Assembly (NCBI GenBank): GCA_900540705.1
Contig: UQGR01000004.1
Location: 5,872 to 69,871 of the forward strand
Direction: 5' to 3'
Source: an uncultured Mollicutes bacterium
Lineage (GTDB): Bacteria > Bacillota_I > Bacilli_A > Acholeplasmatales > Anaeroplasmataceae
Length of the DNA: 64,000 bases
Position 1 is the first letter of the stretch. Every line of letters begins with the position of its first letter. The notes beneath the pieces were generated by a model. That model was not told the origin of the DNA. It ran no database searches and saw only the letters and a program-made list of their open reading frames with translations. The translations under genes and the position numbers were made by a program. This document shows, piece by piece, positions 56,259-64,000 of this stretch.

Positions 56259-56987
56259 TTAAAACCCTTGCCATAATTCCAGCAAAAAACTAGAATGCTG
56301 CTCATTCCCTTGCTGTAAAAGTTCCTTTCTCAGCTCTGAAAATTTTGTTTTAGTATCTGGACATTTGCCATCCTGATATGTAAAAAAGGAATCTAACATA
56401 ATGGTTGAAAATCGAAAGGTTAAAACCCACCTTCCATCTGCTGACTGAACAGAATCAAAATTCGTACTTCCATCATAGTTTGGAGTTTGAGCTAAAGCCT
56501 TCAAATCAATATACTCCCCTTTGCCATCATCTGGTATACGATTCTGTTTAGCAATTTGCCTGTAATAAGAGGTTTTTCTTAAATAAGTGGCAAGCTGTCC
56601 TGTGACTCCTACTCGTAATCCAAATTGTAATGTGTTTACCTCATCAGAAGACATGGACCGATTCGTCGTGAAATGAATTGTCAAATCAGAATCAATTAAT
56701 TTTTCTTCAGGAAACGTAATATCATGAATTGTCATTTTTCCGCCCTTGTAAAAGGATATCCCTGTAATGGTGCTATTTACGTTACTCATTCCTTCATCTA
56801 GAACTGCATAAACTGGCATCCCTGGAGTAGAAAAGCTTCCTGCAAGAGCGGATTCTGTAACATAGACATTAAATTTCAAATCTTGACGTGTATCCTTTGT
56901 AAATACCCAAAAGGAAAATCCAATTCCTACAACGGACAAAAATGAAAATAGTACAATAGCTTTAAAAAGTACAAATCTTTTTATCAT
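56259..56987 (-). CDS. Exported protein related to the operon's first gene product (242 aa)
   Basis: The signal segment ends SVVGIGFSFWVFTKDTRQD and is followed by VTESALAGSFSTPG. The first-gene product has the equivalent order GAGFSSWYFSNQRRSD then VTHANTFGQFSNVS, so the two are homologous at least over their first ~80 residues. Later landmarks are YAVLDEG and GLRVGVTGQLATYLRK. No known domain is recognised. It overlaps the signal-peptidase stop by four bases (ATGA), implying coupled synthesis with its own processing enzyme. It would be a second, less abundant subunit of the same extracellular structure. Confidence 0.7.
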   Translation of the reverse strand: MIKRFVLFKAIVLFSFLSVVGIGFSFWVFTKDTRQDLKFNVYVTESALAGSFSTPGMPVYAVLDEGMSNVNSTITGISFYKGGKMTIHDITFPEEKLIDSDLTIHFTTNRSMSSDEVNTLQFGLRVGVTGQLATYLRKTSYYRQIAKQNRIPDDGKGEYIDLKALAQTPNYDGSTNFDSVQSADGRWVLTFRFSTIMLDSFFTYQDGKCPDTKTKFSELRKELLQQGNEQHSSFLLELWQGF

Positions 56988-57880
56988 ACATCATTCCCTC
57001 CCTTTTTATCAGGGAGCTCGGTAATGCCATACAATTCATGTACTATATATTCCATTCTTTTTTTATAGCTTTTAGAAAGATAAACCTCAGAAAAATCAAT
57101 GACTAATAGTAAGCATATTGCAAAAATAATCGCAATGATTCCAGCCTCGGATTCAAGATAGGTAAAGAAAATTCCCCATCCTAAGCTTTGAGTATCGTTG
57201 TATTTTCCAATAATTTGATCAAAAACTAATTCTGTTTCAAATGGAAAAGACCCAGTATTAGCATCTCCTTGTGTAACATAAAAACGCTGATCCTTTGCCT
57301 CAATAATTTGAACAATTCTATGGACATAAATGGTACTTTCATAACGAAATGCAATGATATCATACAATTGTAATTCCTGTTCTTCTACCTTTCGAATCCC
57401 TATAAGAGCATGCTGGGCAATCTGGTTATCTGGAAGTTCATTATACTTTGGATGACCACTATTCTTTTCAGACATAGACCCAGTTTGAATTGCCAAATAT
57501 GCCGTATCTCCTAAATATAGCTGATGTCCACTTGCGCGAAAAGCTAAAGCAAAACACCCAATCCCTAAAATGACGAGCATTACACATCCATAGGCTACAT
57601 CTGTTATAATTCGAAGAATTTTACTTTGTTTTCTTTTATAGGCAATAAATTCTTCTGGCAAAGCCGATTCATTTTTTTTAAGTCTAAATTTTACAAATTC
57701 CTTTTCAATATAATCTCCAAGTTCAGCATCCTCTCCTCCTAATTCTACAATCCGGCGTTTATTATGGCAGTATAACCAAAACAATAAGGAGAAAGCACCA
57801 GTCATACAAATGATGACGAGCACAGTAATCGTTATAGAAAATGCTGATATAGAATCTGCAAAAAACTGAGCTTGTTTCAT
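56984..57880 (-). CDS. sipW: SipW-type (ER-type) signal peptidase I
   Basis: This is an S26B signal peptidase that removes signals from a dedicated set of exported proteins. The ATG at 57880 follows GGAGGG by eight bases. Landmarks in the 298-residue protein are a first transmembrane helix (about 15-38), a second near 95-115, the catalytic Ser135 in QTGSMSEKN, His187 in VHRIVQI, and Asp206 in TQGDAN. The last two mark the Ser/His/Asp type found in SipW and the eukaryotic enzyme; the usual bacterial Ser/Lys pair is absent. A further C-terminal helix follows. A ~75-residue extra cytoplasmic segment (about 40-90) is unusual. It stands between genes for the exported proteins it presumably cleaves. 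Confidence 0.88.
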   Translation of the reverse strand: MKQAQFFADSISAFSITITVLVIICMTGAFSLLFWLYCHNKRRIVELGGEDAELGDYIEKEFVKFRLKKNESALPEEFIAYKRKQSKILRIITDVAYGCVMLVILGIGCFALAFRASGHQLYLGDTAYLAIQTGSMSEKNSGHPKYNELPDNQIAQHALIGIRKVEEQELQLYDIIAFRYESTIYVHRIVQIIEAKDQRFYVTQGDANTGSFPFETELVFDQIIGKYNDTQSLGWGIFFTYLESEAGIIAIIFAICLLLVIDFSEVYLSKSYKKRMEYIVHELYGITELPDKKGGNDV

Positions 57881-57902
57881 ATGAATTCCCTCCAGTTTTA
57901 GA

Positions 57903-57930
57903 AAAGAGGTGTGGAACCTCCACACCCTCT
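57903..57930 (-). terminator. Intra-operon hairpin after the first gene
   Basis: On the minus strand GAGGGTGTGG (57920-57929) pairs with CCACACCTC (57906-57914) with one bulged G, followed by TTTTC. It lies in the 69-base gap between the first gene and sipW. It probably acts as a leaky terminator or 3' stabiliser, making the first product more abundant. Confidence 0.7.
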
Positions 57931-57949
57931 TATAAATTCAAATACCTCG

Positions 57950-58828
57950 TTAATCTCTTGTTACATCAATAACAGGTGCATCAGGGGAAGTATTATATAC
58001 GACAAATTCAATAATCAAATCTTGACCTGTAGTTTCATAAATTTTTCCACCTACGACATCCTGTGAGGAAGATACTCCAGTACAAGCTAAAGTTTTTACC
58101 ATATCCTGATATTGTTGGAAGGTCGTAGGCTCTTTTCCATTCTTCCACTGGAAAGGAACGTCTGTCAAATCAAGAATGAAGCCTGCCGTAACATCTCCAG
58201 TTTCCCCTTCTGGAAGACTGACATAAACACCAGTTTGGGTGTCATTAGTATTTTCAGAAGCATTAGCAAACACCTTATCATTTGCAGCATCAGTGAAGTT
58301 TGTGTAGGATAGCTTATAGGCTGTATATCCTTCATTTCTATGGTTGTGTTCTCCAGCTACCTGATGAAAGCCTGAATTTGTAAACCCTGTAGAATTACCA
58401 ATTTCAATATATTGACCTAAAGTTTCTGTCTTCAAATAAATAATGACAGAATACTCAATATATGAATTTTCTATGGAAACTTCAGTACCACTCTTTAAAG
58501 TGTCCTTATAGCTAGCCAAGGAAACCGTCCAGGTTGCGCTCAGCTTATCTACCTTAGCACTATTGTTCTCATCTGTTCCTGTTCGTAAGGAAATATTGTG
58601 TTCGGTAATGGTAGAGCCATTTTTAGTTGGCTGATCTAGCATTAAGGAATAGGTTCCATTGCTGACATTGCTAAATTGTCCAAAGGTATTCGCATGTGTA
58701 ATTACTACATTTGAATATACATCGGACCTTCTTTGATTGCTAAAATACCAGCTAGAAAATCCAGCTCCAACTATAGCGATTAGAGCAAATAAGGTTACGC
58801 CTAAGGTAATAATTTTTTTCTTAAACAT
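57950..58828 (-). CDS. TasA/camelysin-like exported protein, probable major subunit (292 aa)
   Basis: The ATG at 58828 is chosen because GGAGG stands eight bases upstream. The N-terminus is MFKKKIITLGVTLFALIAIVG followed by AGFSSWYFSNQRRSDVYSN, quoted in two parts; a basic start, hydrophobic core and an aromatic-rich end after a small residue are typical of SipW-dependent signals. The mature part is Ser/Thr-rich and probably all-beta, as in TasA and camelysin fibre proteins. It is the promoter-proximal gene and is followed by a hairpin, which fits an abundant fibre subunit. There is no LPXTG motif. The TasA-like role is inferred from signal, peptidase and layout; overall sequence similarity is too low for me to claim the family. 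Confidence 0.72.
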   Translation of the reverse strand: MFKKKIITLGVTLFALIAIVGAGFSSWYFSNQRRSDVYSNVVITHANTFGQFSNVSNGTYSLMLDQPTKNGSTITEHNISLRTGTDENNSAKVDKLSATWTVSLASYKDTLKSGTEVSIENSYIEYSVIIYLKTETLGQYIEIGNSTGFTNSGFHQVAGEHNHRNEGYTAYKLSYTNFTDAANDKVFANASENTNDTQTGVYVSLPEGETGDVTAGFILDLTDVPFQWKNGKEPTTFQQYQDMVKTLACTGVSSSQDVVGGKIYETTGQDLIIEFVVYNTSPDAPVIDVTRD

Positions 58829-58876
58829 TTTTTTAATCCTCCATTTTACCATAATTTTTTTGTTTACTCTATTACT

Positions 58877-58905
58877 ATATTACAGAAAATTTTATTTCAC
58901 AATAA
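58877..58905 (-). promoter_or_regulatory. Probable promoter of the SipW-type operon
   Basis: On the minus strand a poor -35 TTATTG (58900-58905), a 17-bp spacer and -10 TAATAT (58877-58882) lie about 49 bases upstream of the first gene. The weak -35 right beside four ordered repeats suggests activator dependence. Confidence 0.5.
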
Positions 58906-58916
58906 AATAAAAGAAA

Positions 58917-58952
58917 TCTAACATTTACTAACAAAATCTAACATATTCTAAC
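58917..58952 (-). repeat. Four direct repeats of GTTAGA at 10-bp steps upstream of the operon promoter
   Basis: On the minus strand GTTAGA, GTTAGA, GTTAGT and GTTAGA occur at 58947-58952, 58937-58942, 58927-58932 and 58917-58922, exactly one helical turn apart and ending 11 bp from the -35 box. This is the look of an activator-binding array; LytTR-type regulators bind direct repeats with a similar GTT core, but the regulator is unknown. Confidence 0.7.
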
Positions 58953-59004
58953 GTATTTTCCTTTTTACAACAAATTTCGCTAAAGATAATACCATTTTAT
59001 AAAA

Positions 59005-59033
59005 CAAAAAAGCATTACCTTTTAAGCAATGCT
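59005..59033 (-). terminator. Terminator after truA
   Basis: On the minus strand AGCATT (59028-59033) pairs with AATGCT (59011-59016) around a mid-stem loop and is followed by TTTTTTGTTTT. Confidence 0.8.
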
Positions 59034-59037
59034 TTCT

Positions 59038-59772
59038 CTAATCATAATAAACTTTATACAAATATAGGCCACAGCCATCTAATATATATTTTGAGTCTCT
59101 CGGATTTTTTGATTCTAGAATTTCTAAAATTTTTTCTGGAGGAAATCGATGATTTCCTATCTCAGCCAAAATCCCCATCATTCTTCTTATCTGATATTTC
59201 AAAAAACTACTACCAATAAAACGAAACTCTAAAAAAGTATCTTTTTCAATAATCTCTATACTAAAGATTGTTTTTATGGTTGATTTCCTTGGATCTATAC
59301 TTGCAGAAGCAAACCCCTTAAAATCATGTGTTCCTATAAGATAGGATATTCCTTTCCTCATTGCCAAAACATCCAAATTTGGAAGATAGGGAAGATATCG
59401 ATAGGTAATTGGATTATATTCCTTTGTGTTTATATAATATCGATATTCCTTTTTTACAGCACTAAATCTTGCATGAAAGGTTTCCTCTACAACTTCACAG
59501 GACCGAATAAAAATATCGTTAGGCAAAAAGGAATTCAGCCCTCTCATTAATCCATAGGCGGGTATATCCTTAGAAAAATCTACATGAAAAACCTGTCCAA
59601 CGGCGTGCACGTATCGATCTGTTCTTCCTGAAGGATAAATCTTAACCGGTATTCCTAGTAGTTTTTCAAAAGCCTTAGTGAGCTCCAGTTCAATCGTAGG
59701 AAGAGCATTTTGAATCTGAAACCCCATATAATTGTAGCCATCATAGCTACAAACACATTTATATCTAGCCAA
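59038..59772 (-). CDS. truA: tRNA pseudouridine synthase A
   Basis: TruA makes pseudouridine at tRNA positions 38-40. The catalytic Asp52 lies in SGRTDRYVHAVGQ, and the family start CVCSYDGYNYMGFQIQ and the C-terminal FLKYQIRRMMGILAEIG are present. The 244-residue length is standard. Translation starts at a TTG (59772), with GGAG eight bases upstream, overlapping the ecfT stop by eight bases. It is the last gene of the ECF operon, the same ecfA1-ecfA2-ecfT-truA order that is common in Bacillota. A terminator follows. Confidence 0.97.
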   Translation of the reverse strand: MARYKCVCSYDGYNYMGFQIQNALPTIELELTKAFEKLLGIPVKIYPSGRTDRYVHAVGQVFHVDFSKDIPAYGLMRGLNSFLPNDIFIRSCEVVEETFHARFSAVKKEYRYYINTKEYNPITYRYLPYLPNLDVLAMRKGISYLIGTHDFKGFASASIDPRKSTIKTIFSIEIIEKDTFLEFRFIGSSFLKYQIRRMMGILAEIGNHRFPPEKILEILESKNPRDSKYILDGCGLYLYKVYYD

Positions 59773-60733
59773 GGAAATTACTCCATATTGCTAAACCTAA
59801 GAAGCCTAAGCACATTAGGAAGGATACATAGTCTAGCCATCTAAATTTCAATTCATCTACTCTAGTTCTCTTAGCTCCTATTACATATCCTCTGGCTTCC
59901 ATTGCGTTCGAAAGATCCTCTGCTCTTCTAAAGGAAATAACAAACATAGGGATGAGAAGAGAGATAATTTGAGTGACTTTATCCTTTAACCTTCCCTCCT
60001 GAAAATCCACTCCACGAGATGCTTGAGCATTCATTATTTTTCTAGACTCCTCATATAAAGTAGGAATAAATCTAAGGGTTAAAGATATGGTCATAGAAAA
60101 AACACTTACTGGGATTTTTATGACTTTTAAAGGAGCCAATAACCACTCTAATCCATTATTGATATCCGTAGACATTGTAGAAAGTGTAAGTAGGGATGTA
60201 ATACCTATCATCATAAAAATTCTCACAAAGACAAAGGTTGCATTTTCTAAACCAGACTCATAGATGTCAAAATTGAAATCTGCCCAAACAAAATGTTCAA
60301 ACTTTGCATACCACAAAACCATAAATATACTGATAGCCATACCTAGGGTATAAAGAAGCTTTAGCTTAATATATTTTCTAGAAAAGAAATAAAACAAAAG
60401 AATTCCTAGGATGATGAAAAGCTGATACATTCCAATTTGCATAGGAAAGGTGTATAAAAGCTTCCCCTCCTGGTTGTAAATCAACTGCAAAATAAACGTA
60501 AAGACGAGTAAAAACAATATCGGCTTTAAGCCTCGAATTACTCGAATAATGGAAACTCTAGTAGATAAAAATAACACCAAAAAGATACCTAAAGCAATCA
60601 GCATTCCATATAAGGAAGGAATAAGAAAAATCACTACAATTAATAAAATTGCTAAAATTACCTTTGTCCTAGGGTCAAGCTTATAAATCCATGAGGTTCC
60701 TGGTACATACTGACCAATTGCTATATTATTCAT
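59765..60733 (-). CDS. ecfT: Energy-coupling factor transporter transmembrane protein EcfT
   Basis: EcfT is the membrane scaffold linking the two ATPases to vitamin-binding S components. The 322-residue protein has about six to seven hydrophobic helices and two coupling-helix Ala-Arg-Gly motifs, ASRGVDF and EARGYVIG, which contact the ATPases. It is longer than the usual ~265 residues because of two extra helices near 70-130. GGTGGTGAAG lies before the ATG, which overlaps the end of ecfA2 by eight bases. No S component is encoded in the window, so this is the shared group II ECF module serving several S proteins elsewhere. Confidence 0.94.
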   Translation of the reverse strand: MNNIAIGQYVPGTSWIYKLDPRTKVILAILLIVVIFLIPSLYGMLIALGIFLVLFLSTRVSIIRVIRGLKPILFLLVFTFILQLIYNQEGKLLYTFPMQIGMYQLFIILGILLFYFFSRKYIKLKLLYTLGMAISIFMVLWYAKFEHFVWADFNFDIYESGLENATFVFVRIFMMIGITSLLTLSTMSTDINNGLEWLLAPLKVIKIPVSVFSMTISLTLRFIPTLYEESRKIMNAQASRGVDFQEGRLKDKVTQIISLLIPMFVISFRRAEDLSNAMEARGYVIGAKRTRVDELKFRWLDYVSFLMCLGFLGLAIWSNFLG

Positions 60734-61586
60734 GAAGCTTCACCACCTGACAGATAAGCTCTTTCTCATCACAAATGGTATATTCTAGGTGATATCCCAT
60801 CGTTTCATTCAAATAATCAATCATCTTCAAAACGTTTGGTTTAGCAAGATGATTTTCCTCATATAATCCAGATTGAAATAAAGCTTCCTTATTGCCATCA
60901 TAAACAATATGGCTGTCATTGAGAACAACCAGCCGATTGGCGTATTTATATACCAAGTCCATATCATGAGATATTAAAACAAAAGTTTTATGCGTTTCCA
61001 AAAAAATCTCATAGAATAAATTCATAATTTCTTCTGCTGACTTAGGATCAAGCCCTCTAGTTGGTTCATCAAGTAAAATAATATCAGGATTATAGGCTAG
61101 TATTCCTGCAATAGCAACCTTTCGCATTTGCCCACCAGAAAGACTAAAAGGTGATTTTTTAAGTAAAGAATCATCTATTTTTAGAATCTTAGCCGTAGCG
61201 TAAGCTTGTTCCTTTGCCGCTTCAGATGTATAACCAAAATTCCTACATGCAAACATAATATCTTTTAATACTGTTTCTTCAAATAATTGATACTCTGGAA
61301 ATTGAAAAACAAACCCCACTCTTTTACGAATTTCCTTAAGTTTAGGGTTTTTATTCTTTTTTGGAGTAATTACCTTATCAAAGATTTTTACATTTCCTGA
61401 GGTTGGTAAAAGCAAAGCATTCATATGCTCCATTAAGGTGGATTTTCCACTACCTGTTTTTCCAACTAAAGCGACGAACTCATCTTTCGCCTCAATATTT
61501 AAATTTATATTTTCTAAAGCCACAGTAAAAACCTTTCGCTTGGCGGTTGGATAACGATGGCTTACTGCTTCAAATGATATTCCCAT
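60726..61586 (-). CDS. ecfA2: Energy-coupling factor ATPase EcfA2
   Basis: This ABC ATPase subunit has Walker A GKTGSGKS (42-49), a Q-loop in FVFQFPEYQLFE, the signature LSGGQMRKVA, and Walker B IILLDEPTRGLDP with the switch His in LISHDMD. The segment PEYQLFEETV is characteristic of EcfA2. It pairs with EcfA1 to drive vitamin uptake through EcfT. GGAGG precedes the ATG, which lies 25 bases inside the end of ecfA1, indicating translational coupling. The 286-residue length is normal. Confidence 0.96.
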   Translation of the reverse strand: MGISFEAVSHRYPTAKRKVFTVALENINLNIEAKDEFVALVGKTGSGKSTLMEHMNALLLPTSGNVKIFDKVITPKKNKNPKLKEIRKRVGFVFQFPEYQLFEETVLKDIMFACRNFGYTSEAAKEQAYATAKILKIDDSLLKKSPFSLSGGQMRKVAIAGILAYNPDIILLDEPTRGLDPKSAEEIMNLFYEIFLETHKTFVLISHDMDLVYKYANRLVVLNDSHIVYDGNKEALFQSGLYEENHLAKPNVLKMIDYLNETMGYHLEYTICDEKELICQVVKLHE

Positions 61587-62374
61587 AATGCCTCCATCAA
61601 TTTTTTATCCTTTACCAGGCTTTCCTGTTTGTTTGCTTCGTTGTAAAAACGTAAGGAAAAAGGCATATCCAAGTTAGAGCTTTGAAGCAATTCGCGTTCC
61701 TTAAAAACAGCTTCTGGATATCCTTCCTTTATGATTTTGCCATTTTTCAAAACAATTAGTCTATCACTGTGATTTGCCAAAGAAAGATCATGCGTTATTG
61801 AAATAATTGTTTTATGATATTTTGATTTGAGTTCTATAATTAAATTGGTAATCTCTTGAATTCCCTCTGGATCCAACATTGAAGTTGCCTCATCCAAAAT
61901 TACAATATCACAATTTAGAGCTAAAATCCCCGCAATTGCAACTCTTTGTTTCTGACCACCAGAAAGAGTCTGTGGCTCTCGTTCTAAACTATCTTGCATA
62001 TCAACCTTTTGAGAAAATTCTTCAATTAGCCTTAGCATTTCTTCTCTAGGTACCTGATGATTTTCCAATCCAAAAGCAATATCATATTTTACATTATACC
62101 CAACAAACTGATTATCTGGATTTTGAAAAACGATGCCGACCTTTTTTCTAACCTCATCTACTGTTTCCTCGGTTAATGGTTGATTATCATATAAAATCTG
62201 ACCCTCTGTTGCTTCTAACAAACCAATCAAAAGCTTCGCAATCGTAGATTTACCACTTCCATTATGTCCTAAAATGGAAACCCATTCCCCCTCTTGTATT
62301 TGAAAGGAAACATCATCTAATGCCTTTTCCTCGTTCGCACTATACTGAAAAGAAACATTTTTAAATTCAATCAT
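61562..62374 (-). CDS. ecfA1: Energy-coupling factor ATPase EcfA1
   Basis: The ABC ATPase has Walker A GHNGSGKS (36-43), the Q-loop VFQNPDNQFVG typical of EcfA1, the signature LSGGQKQRVA and Walker B VILDEATSMLDP, with the switch His in ITHDLS. It forms the EcfA1-A2 pair of the group II energy-coupling factor transporter. GAGGAGT lies within the last codons of the upstream diguanylate cyclase gene, five bases of gap separate the two genes, and so they are almost certainly on one mRNA. The 270-residue length is normal. Confidence 0.96.
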   Translation of the reverse strand: MIEFKNVSFQYSANEEKALDDVSFQIQEGEWVSILGHNGSGKSTIAKLLIGLLEATEGQILYDNQPLTEETVDEVRKKVGIVFQNPDNQFVGYNVKYDIAFGLENHQVPREEMLRLIEEFSQKVDMQDSLEREPQTLSGGQKQRVAIAGILALNCDIVILDEATSMLDPEGIQEITNLIIELKSKYHKTIISITHDLSLANHSDRLIVLKNGKIIKEGYPEAVFKERELLQSSNLDMPFSLRFYNEANKQESLVKDKKLMEALWEYHLKQ

Positions 62375-62379
62375 TTTAA

Positions 62380-63900
62380 TTACTCCTCATTGCACAGGAT
62401 ATAATAACAATCACTATGTTCTTTTCTCTTTGTTTTACACTCATACATTGCTGTATCTGCTTTCTTCATTGCATCCTTAATTTTAATATCCTTTTTCGCT
62501 ATAAACATACCACAGCTAAACCGAATAGAAAAAGGATTGATATTCGTCAAAGAAGCCTTTTGAGCCGCAATAGCAAGATCTTCTATTCTCTTAATATATC
62601 TCTTTTTATCTTCATCATAGACAATAATGACAAACTCATCTCCACCATAACGGAAGATTTGATTTTTATCATTCTTAAAATTCTTCAATAAAATATTACC
62701 GAATACTCTAAGATACATATCTCCATTATTATGTCCATAAGAGTCATTTATCTGCTTTAACCGGTCTAAATCAATATAATACACACAAGCCTTGCTTATG
62801 GTCTTGTCTTCAATTTCAACCAAATAATTGCGATTATAACAATTCGTTAAAGCATCAAAGCTATATTTAGACTCTAGTTGATTTAACTTTTCCTCTAGTT
62901 TTTGCAATCTTAAGGTTTCATTTAAGCCTGCAGCATATCTGTTCTGAGTTGCTAGGTAATAATCATGTAGCATCTTCAAATGGCTACTAACCATAGCTGT
63001 ATTATTTAAATAAAACTTATTATTTTTTTCATATAAATAATTATAGTAATTGATAATATTTCTATATATAGGATGCTTCGTATCTAATATGATTTTATTA
63101 CAAATTTCATATTCCATCTGTTCTGTATAAATTCCTGCAAAGCTTCTTAATAGGAAAATATAGTTTTCACTATCCTCATTGGAGGCATTTGTAAAAAGAA
63201 AGGAATTCATGATAAAACTATAAAAATTTTCAGCTAATAATTCAATATTTTGAGTGACAGATTCATTTTGAATATGCATAATGTCGGCAAAGCATTGTAC
63301 TGTCGTCGTAAAATATACCTTATATTCTGCATTAATATTTTTTCTGTTAAAACACTTCTGTAATAAAACGAGATAATTTCTAGCCTGCTGAACGTCATCT
63401 TTACCAACAGCTATCAAAGTTGCATTAATATAGTAAATACCTTTAATATATGGACTTACATCACCAAAAAAATCTGAAGATTCAACATGCTGTAATAACG
63501 CAACTGTTTTATCTGTCTTGTAAGAAAAATGATATATATTTAGTTGCATAATATGAATGGCAAGTCTAAAATTCACAGGAATATCTAATTCATCTAATGC
63601 TTCACTCAAAGAAAGAGCGAGAGCATAATCTCCAATCGAATAGTAATAATGCATCTCCAAATACAATAGCTGGTATCTAAGCTCAAAATCTGGCTTTAAA
63701 GCCAAATAATTATGGGCTATTTTAGCTACTTGTTCTAGATGGTCATTCCCTTCAATTCTAAAAATTCTTCTAAAAAAAGGGTAAAATTCCTCAATTAATA
63801 CTCCCGCACTTAAGGAATCATCTAAAAATATATTTAAATATGCAATAGAATTCTCATTATCGTTTCGTTCAAGAAATTCAAATCTATCTTTCAAATTCAT
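62380..63900 (-). CDS. Diguanylate cyclase with helical-repeat N-terminal domain
   Basis: The C-terminal GGDEF domain (about 345-500) is intact: DALTNCYNRNYL at its start, YIDLDRLKQINDSYGHNNGD (metal Asp) and RYGGDEF at residues 417-423. The final helix DTAMYECKTKRKEHS is standard. It should make c-di-GMP. No RxxD inhibitory site is seen before the signature. The N-terminal ~320 residues contain no membrane segment and consist of repeated helices with Tyr/Ala-rich pairs (LRYQLLYLEMHYYYSIGDYALAL is one such pair, quoted in part), resembling TPR sensor domains. AAAGGAGAT precedes the ATG. The gene is followed by ecfA1 after five bases, an unusual partner for a vitamin transporter. Confidence 0.92.
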   Translation of the reverse strand: MNLKDRFEFLERNDNENSIAYLNIFLDDSLSAGVLIEEFYPFFRRIFRIEGNDHLEQVAKIAHNYLALKPDFELRYQLLYLEMHYYYSIGDYALALSLSEALDELDIPVNFRLAIHIMQLNIYHFSYKTDKTVALLQHVESSDFFGDVSPYIKGIYYINATLIAVGKDDVQQARNYLVLLQKCFNRKNINAEYKVYFTTTVQCFADIMHIQNESVTQNIELLAENFYSFIMNSFLFTNASNEDSENYIFLLRSFAGIYTEQMEYEICNKIILDTKHPIYRNIINYYNYLYEKNNKFYLNNTAMVSSHLKMLHDYYLATQNRYAAGLNETLRLQKLEEKLNQLESKYSFDALTNCYNRNYLVEIEDKTISKACVYYIDLDRLKQINDSYGHNNGDMYLRVFGNILLKNFKNDKNQIFRYGGDEFVIIVYDEDKKRYIKRIEDLAIAAQKASLTNINPFSIRFSCGMFIAKKDIKIKDAMKKADTAMYECKTKRKEHSDCYYILCNEE

Positions 63901-63927
63901 AATAAGATCTCCTTTCAGGTTGCTATA

Positions 63928-63933
63928 ATTATA
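63928..63933 (-). promoter_or_regulatory. Extended -10 promoter of the GGDEF-ecf-truA operon
   Basis: On the minus strand TGGTATAAT (-10 hexamer 63928-63933) lies 28 bases before the start codon at 63900. The -35 position (TTCCTT) is poor, so an extended -10 promoter is likely. Confidence 0.55.
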
Positions 63934-64000
63934 CCATTTTTTTTAATAAAAGGAATAATTTCTTAAAAAAAGGCTACATAAAACAAATCTAAAATAATAT

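Noticed and set aside
1..64000. Mollicute-type code with UGA as Trp
   Set aside because: Genes end on TGA within overlaps (1178-1180, the ATGA at 56984-56987) and Trp codons are TGG, so the standard bacterial code applies.

Overview
The window is AT-rich chromosomal DNA from a Gram-positive-type bacterium. UGA is used as a stop (for example the ATGA overlap at 1177-1180), Shine-Dalgarno sites are strong, and a lipobox protein, an ECF transporter, PyrR and a YitT-family protein are present. There is no sign of an outer membrane. The best fit is an uncultured or gut-type low-GC Bacillota lineage (Bacilli/Erysipelotrichales/RF39-like). This placement is inference; no rRNA gene is present to confirm it, and I saw no tRNA gene, CRISPR array or transposase.

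Region 1 (1-16.4 kb, mostly + strand) is part of a conjugation-type type IV secretion (T4SS) module. It holds the end of a TrbL/VirB6-like membrane protein, a VirB4 ATPase with a PrgI-like N-terminus, a VirB2/TrbC-like pilin-sized protein on the opposite strand, a VirD4 coupling ATPase, and a 2981-residue membrane-anchored protein made of about 30 Ig-like repeats. Between VirB4 and the pilin gene sits a type III toxin-antitoxin locus (ToxIN/AbiQ family): promoter, a very short repeat RNA antitoxin, terminator and toxN. Two hairpins sharing the 12-mer TAAGCGCCCACT flank the virD4 gene. No relaxase or integrase is inside the window.

Region 2 (16.4-22.6 kb, - strand) is a two-gene secreted-protein operon. 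It encodes a 284-residue exported protein with aerolysin-like character, followed by a 1588-residue leucine-rich-repeat lipoprotein.

Region 3 (22.6-46.5 kb, - strand) is a large surface-polysaccharide locus. It has two Wzx flippases, four Wzy/ligase-type membrane proteins (one fused to a glycosyltransferase, two of them paralogues), RmlB, UDP-galactopyranose mutase, an initiating sugar-phosphate transferase, several glycosyltransferases, and a LicD + cytidylyltransferase + aldolase-HAD fusion module that probably makes and adds a phospho-substituent. pyrR and yebC are embedded in it. A degenerate GGDEF-EAL protein is co-transcribed with the last Wzy gene.

Region 4 (46.6-53.3 kb, - strand) is mainly housekeeping: yitT-like and metG, a protein with a ribosomal L15-like C-terminus, a GNAT acetyltransferase, an aquaporin and a Wzz-like protein.

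Region 5 (53.4-58.95 kb, - strand) is a four-gene operon with a SipW-type (Ser/His/Asp) signal peptidase and three exported proteins with related N-terminal segments. It resembles TasA/camelysin fibre operons in layout but not in sequence length. It is preceded by four direct repeats at exact 10-bp steps and has an internal hairpin after its first gene. This is the best candidate for an undescribed surface system.

Region 6 (59-64 kb, - strand) is an operon of a TPR-like/GGDEF diguanylate cyclase, ecfA1, ecfA2, ecfT and truA.
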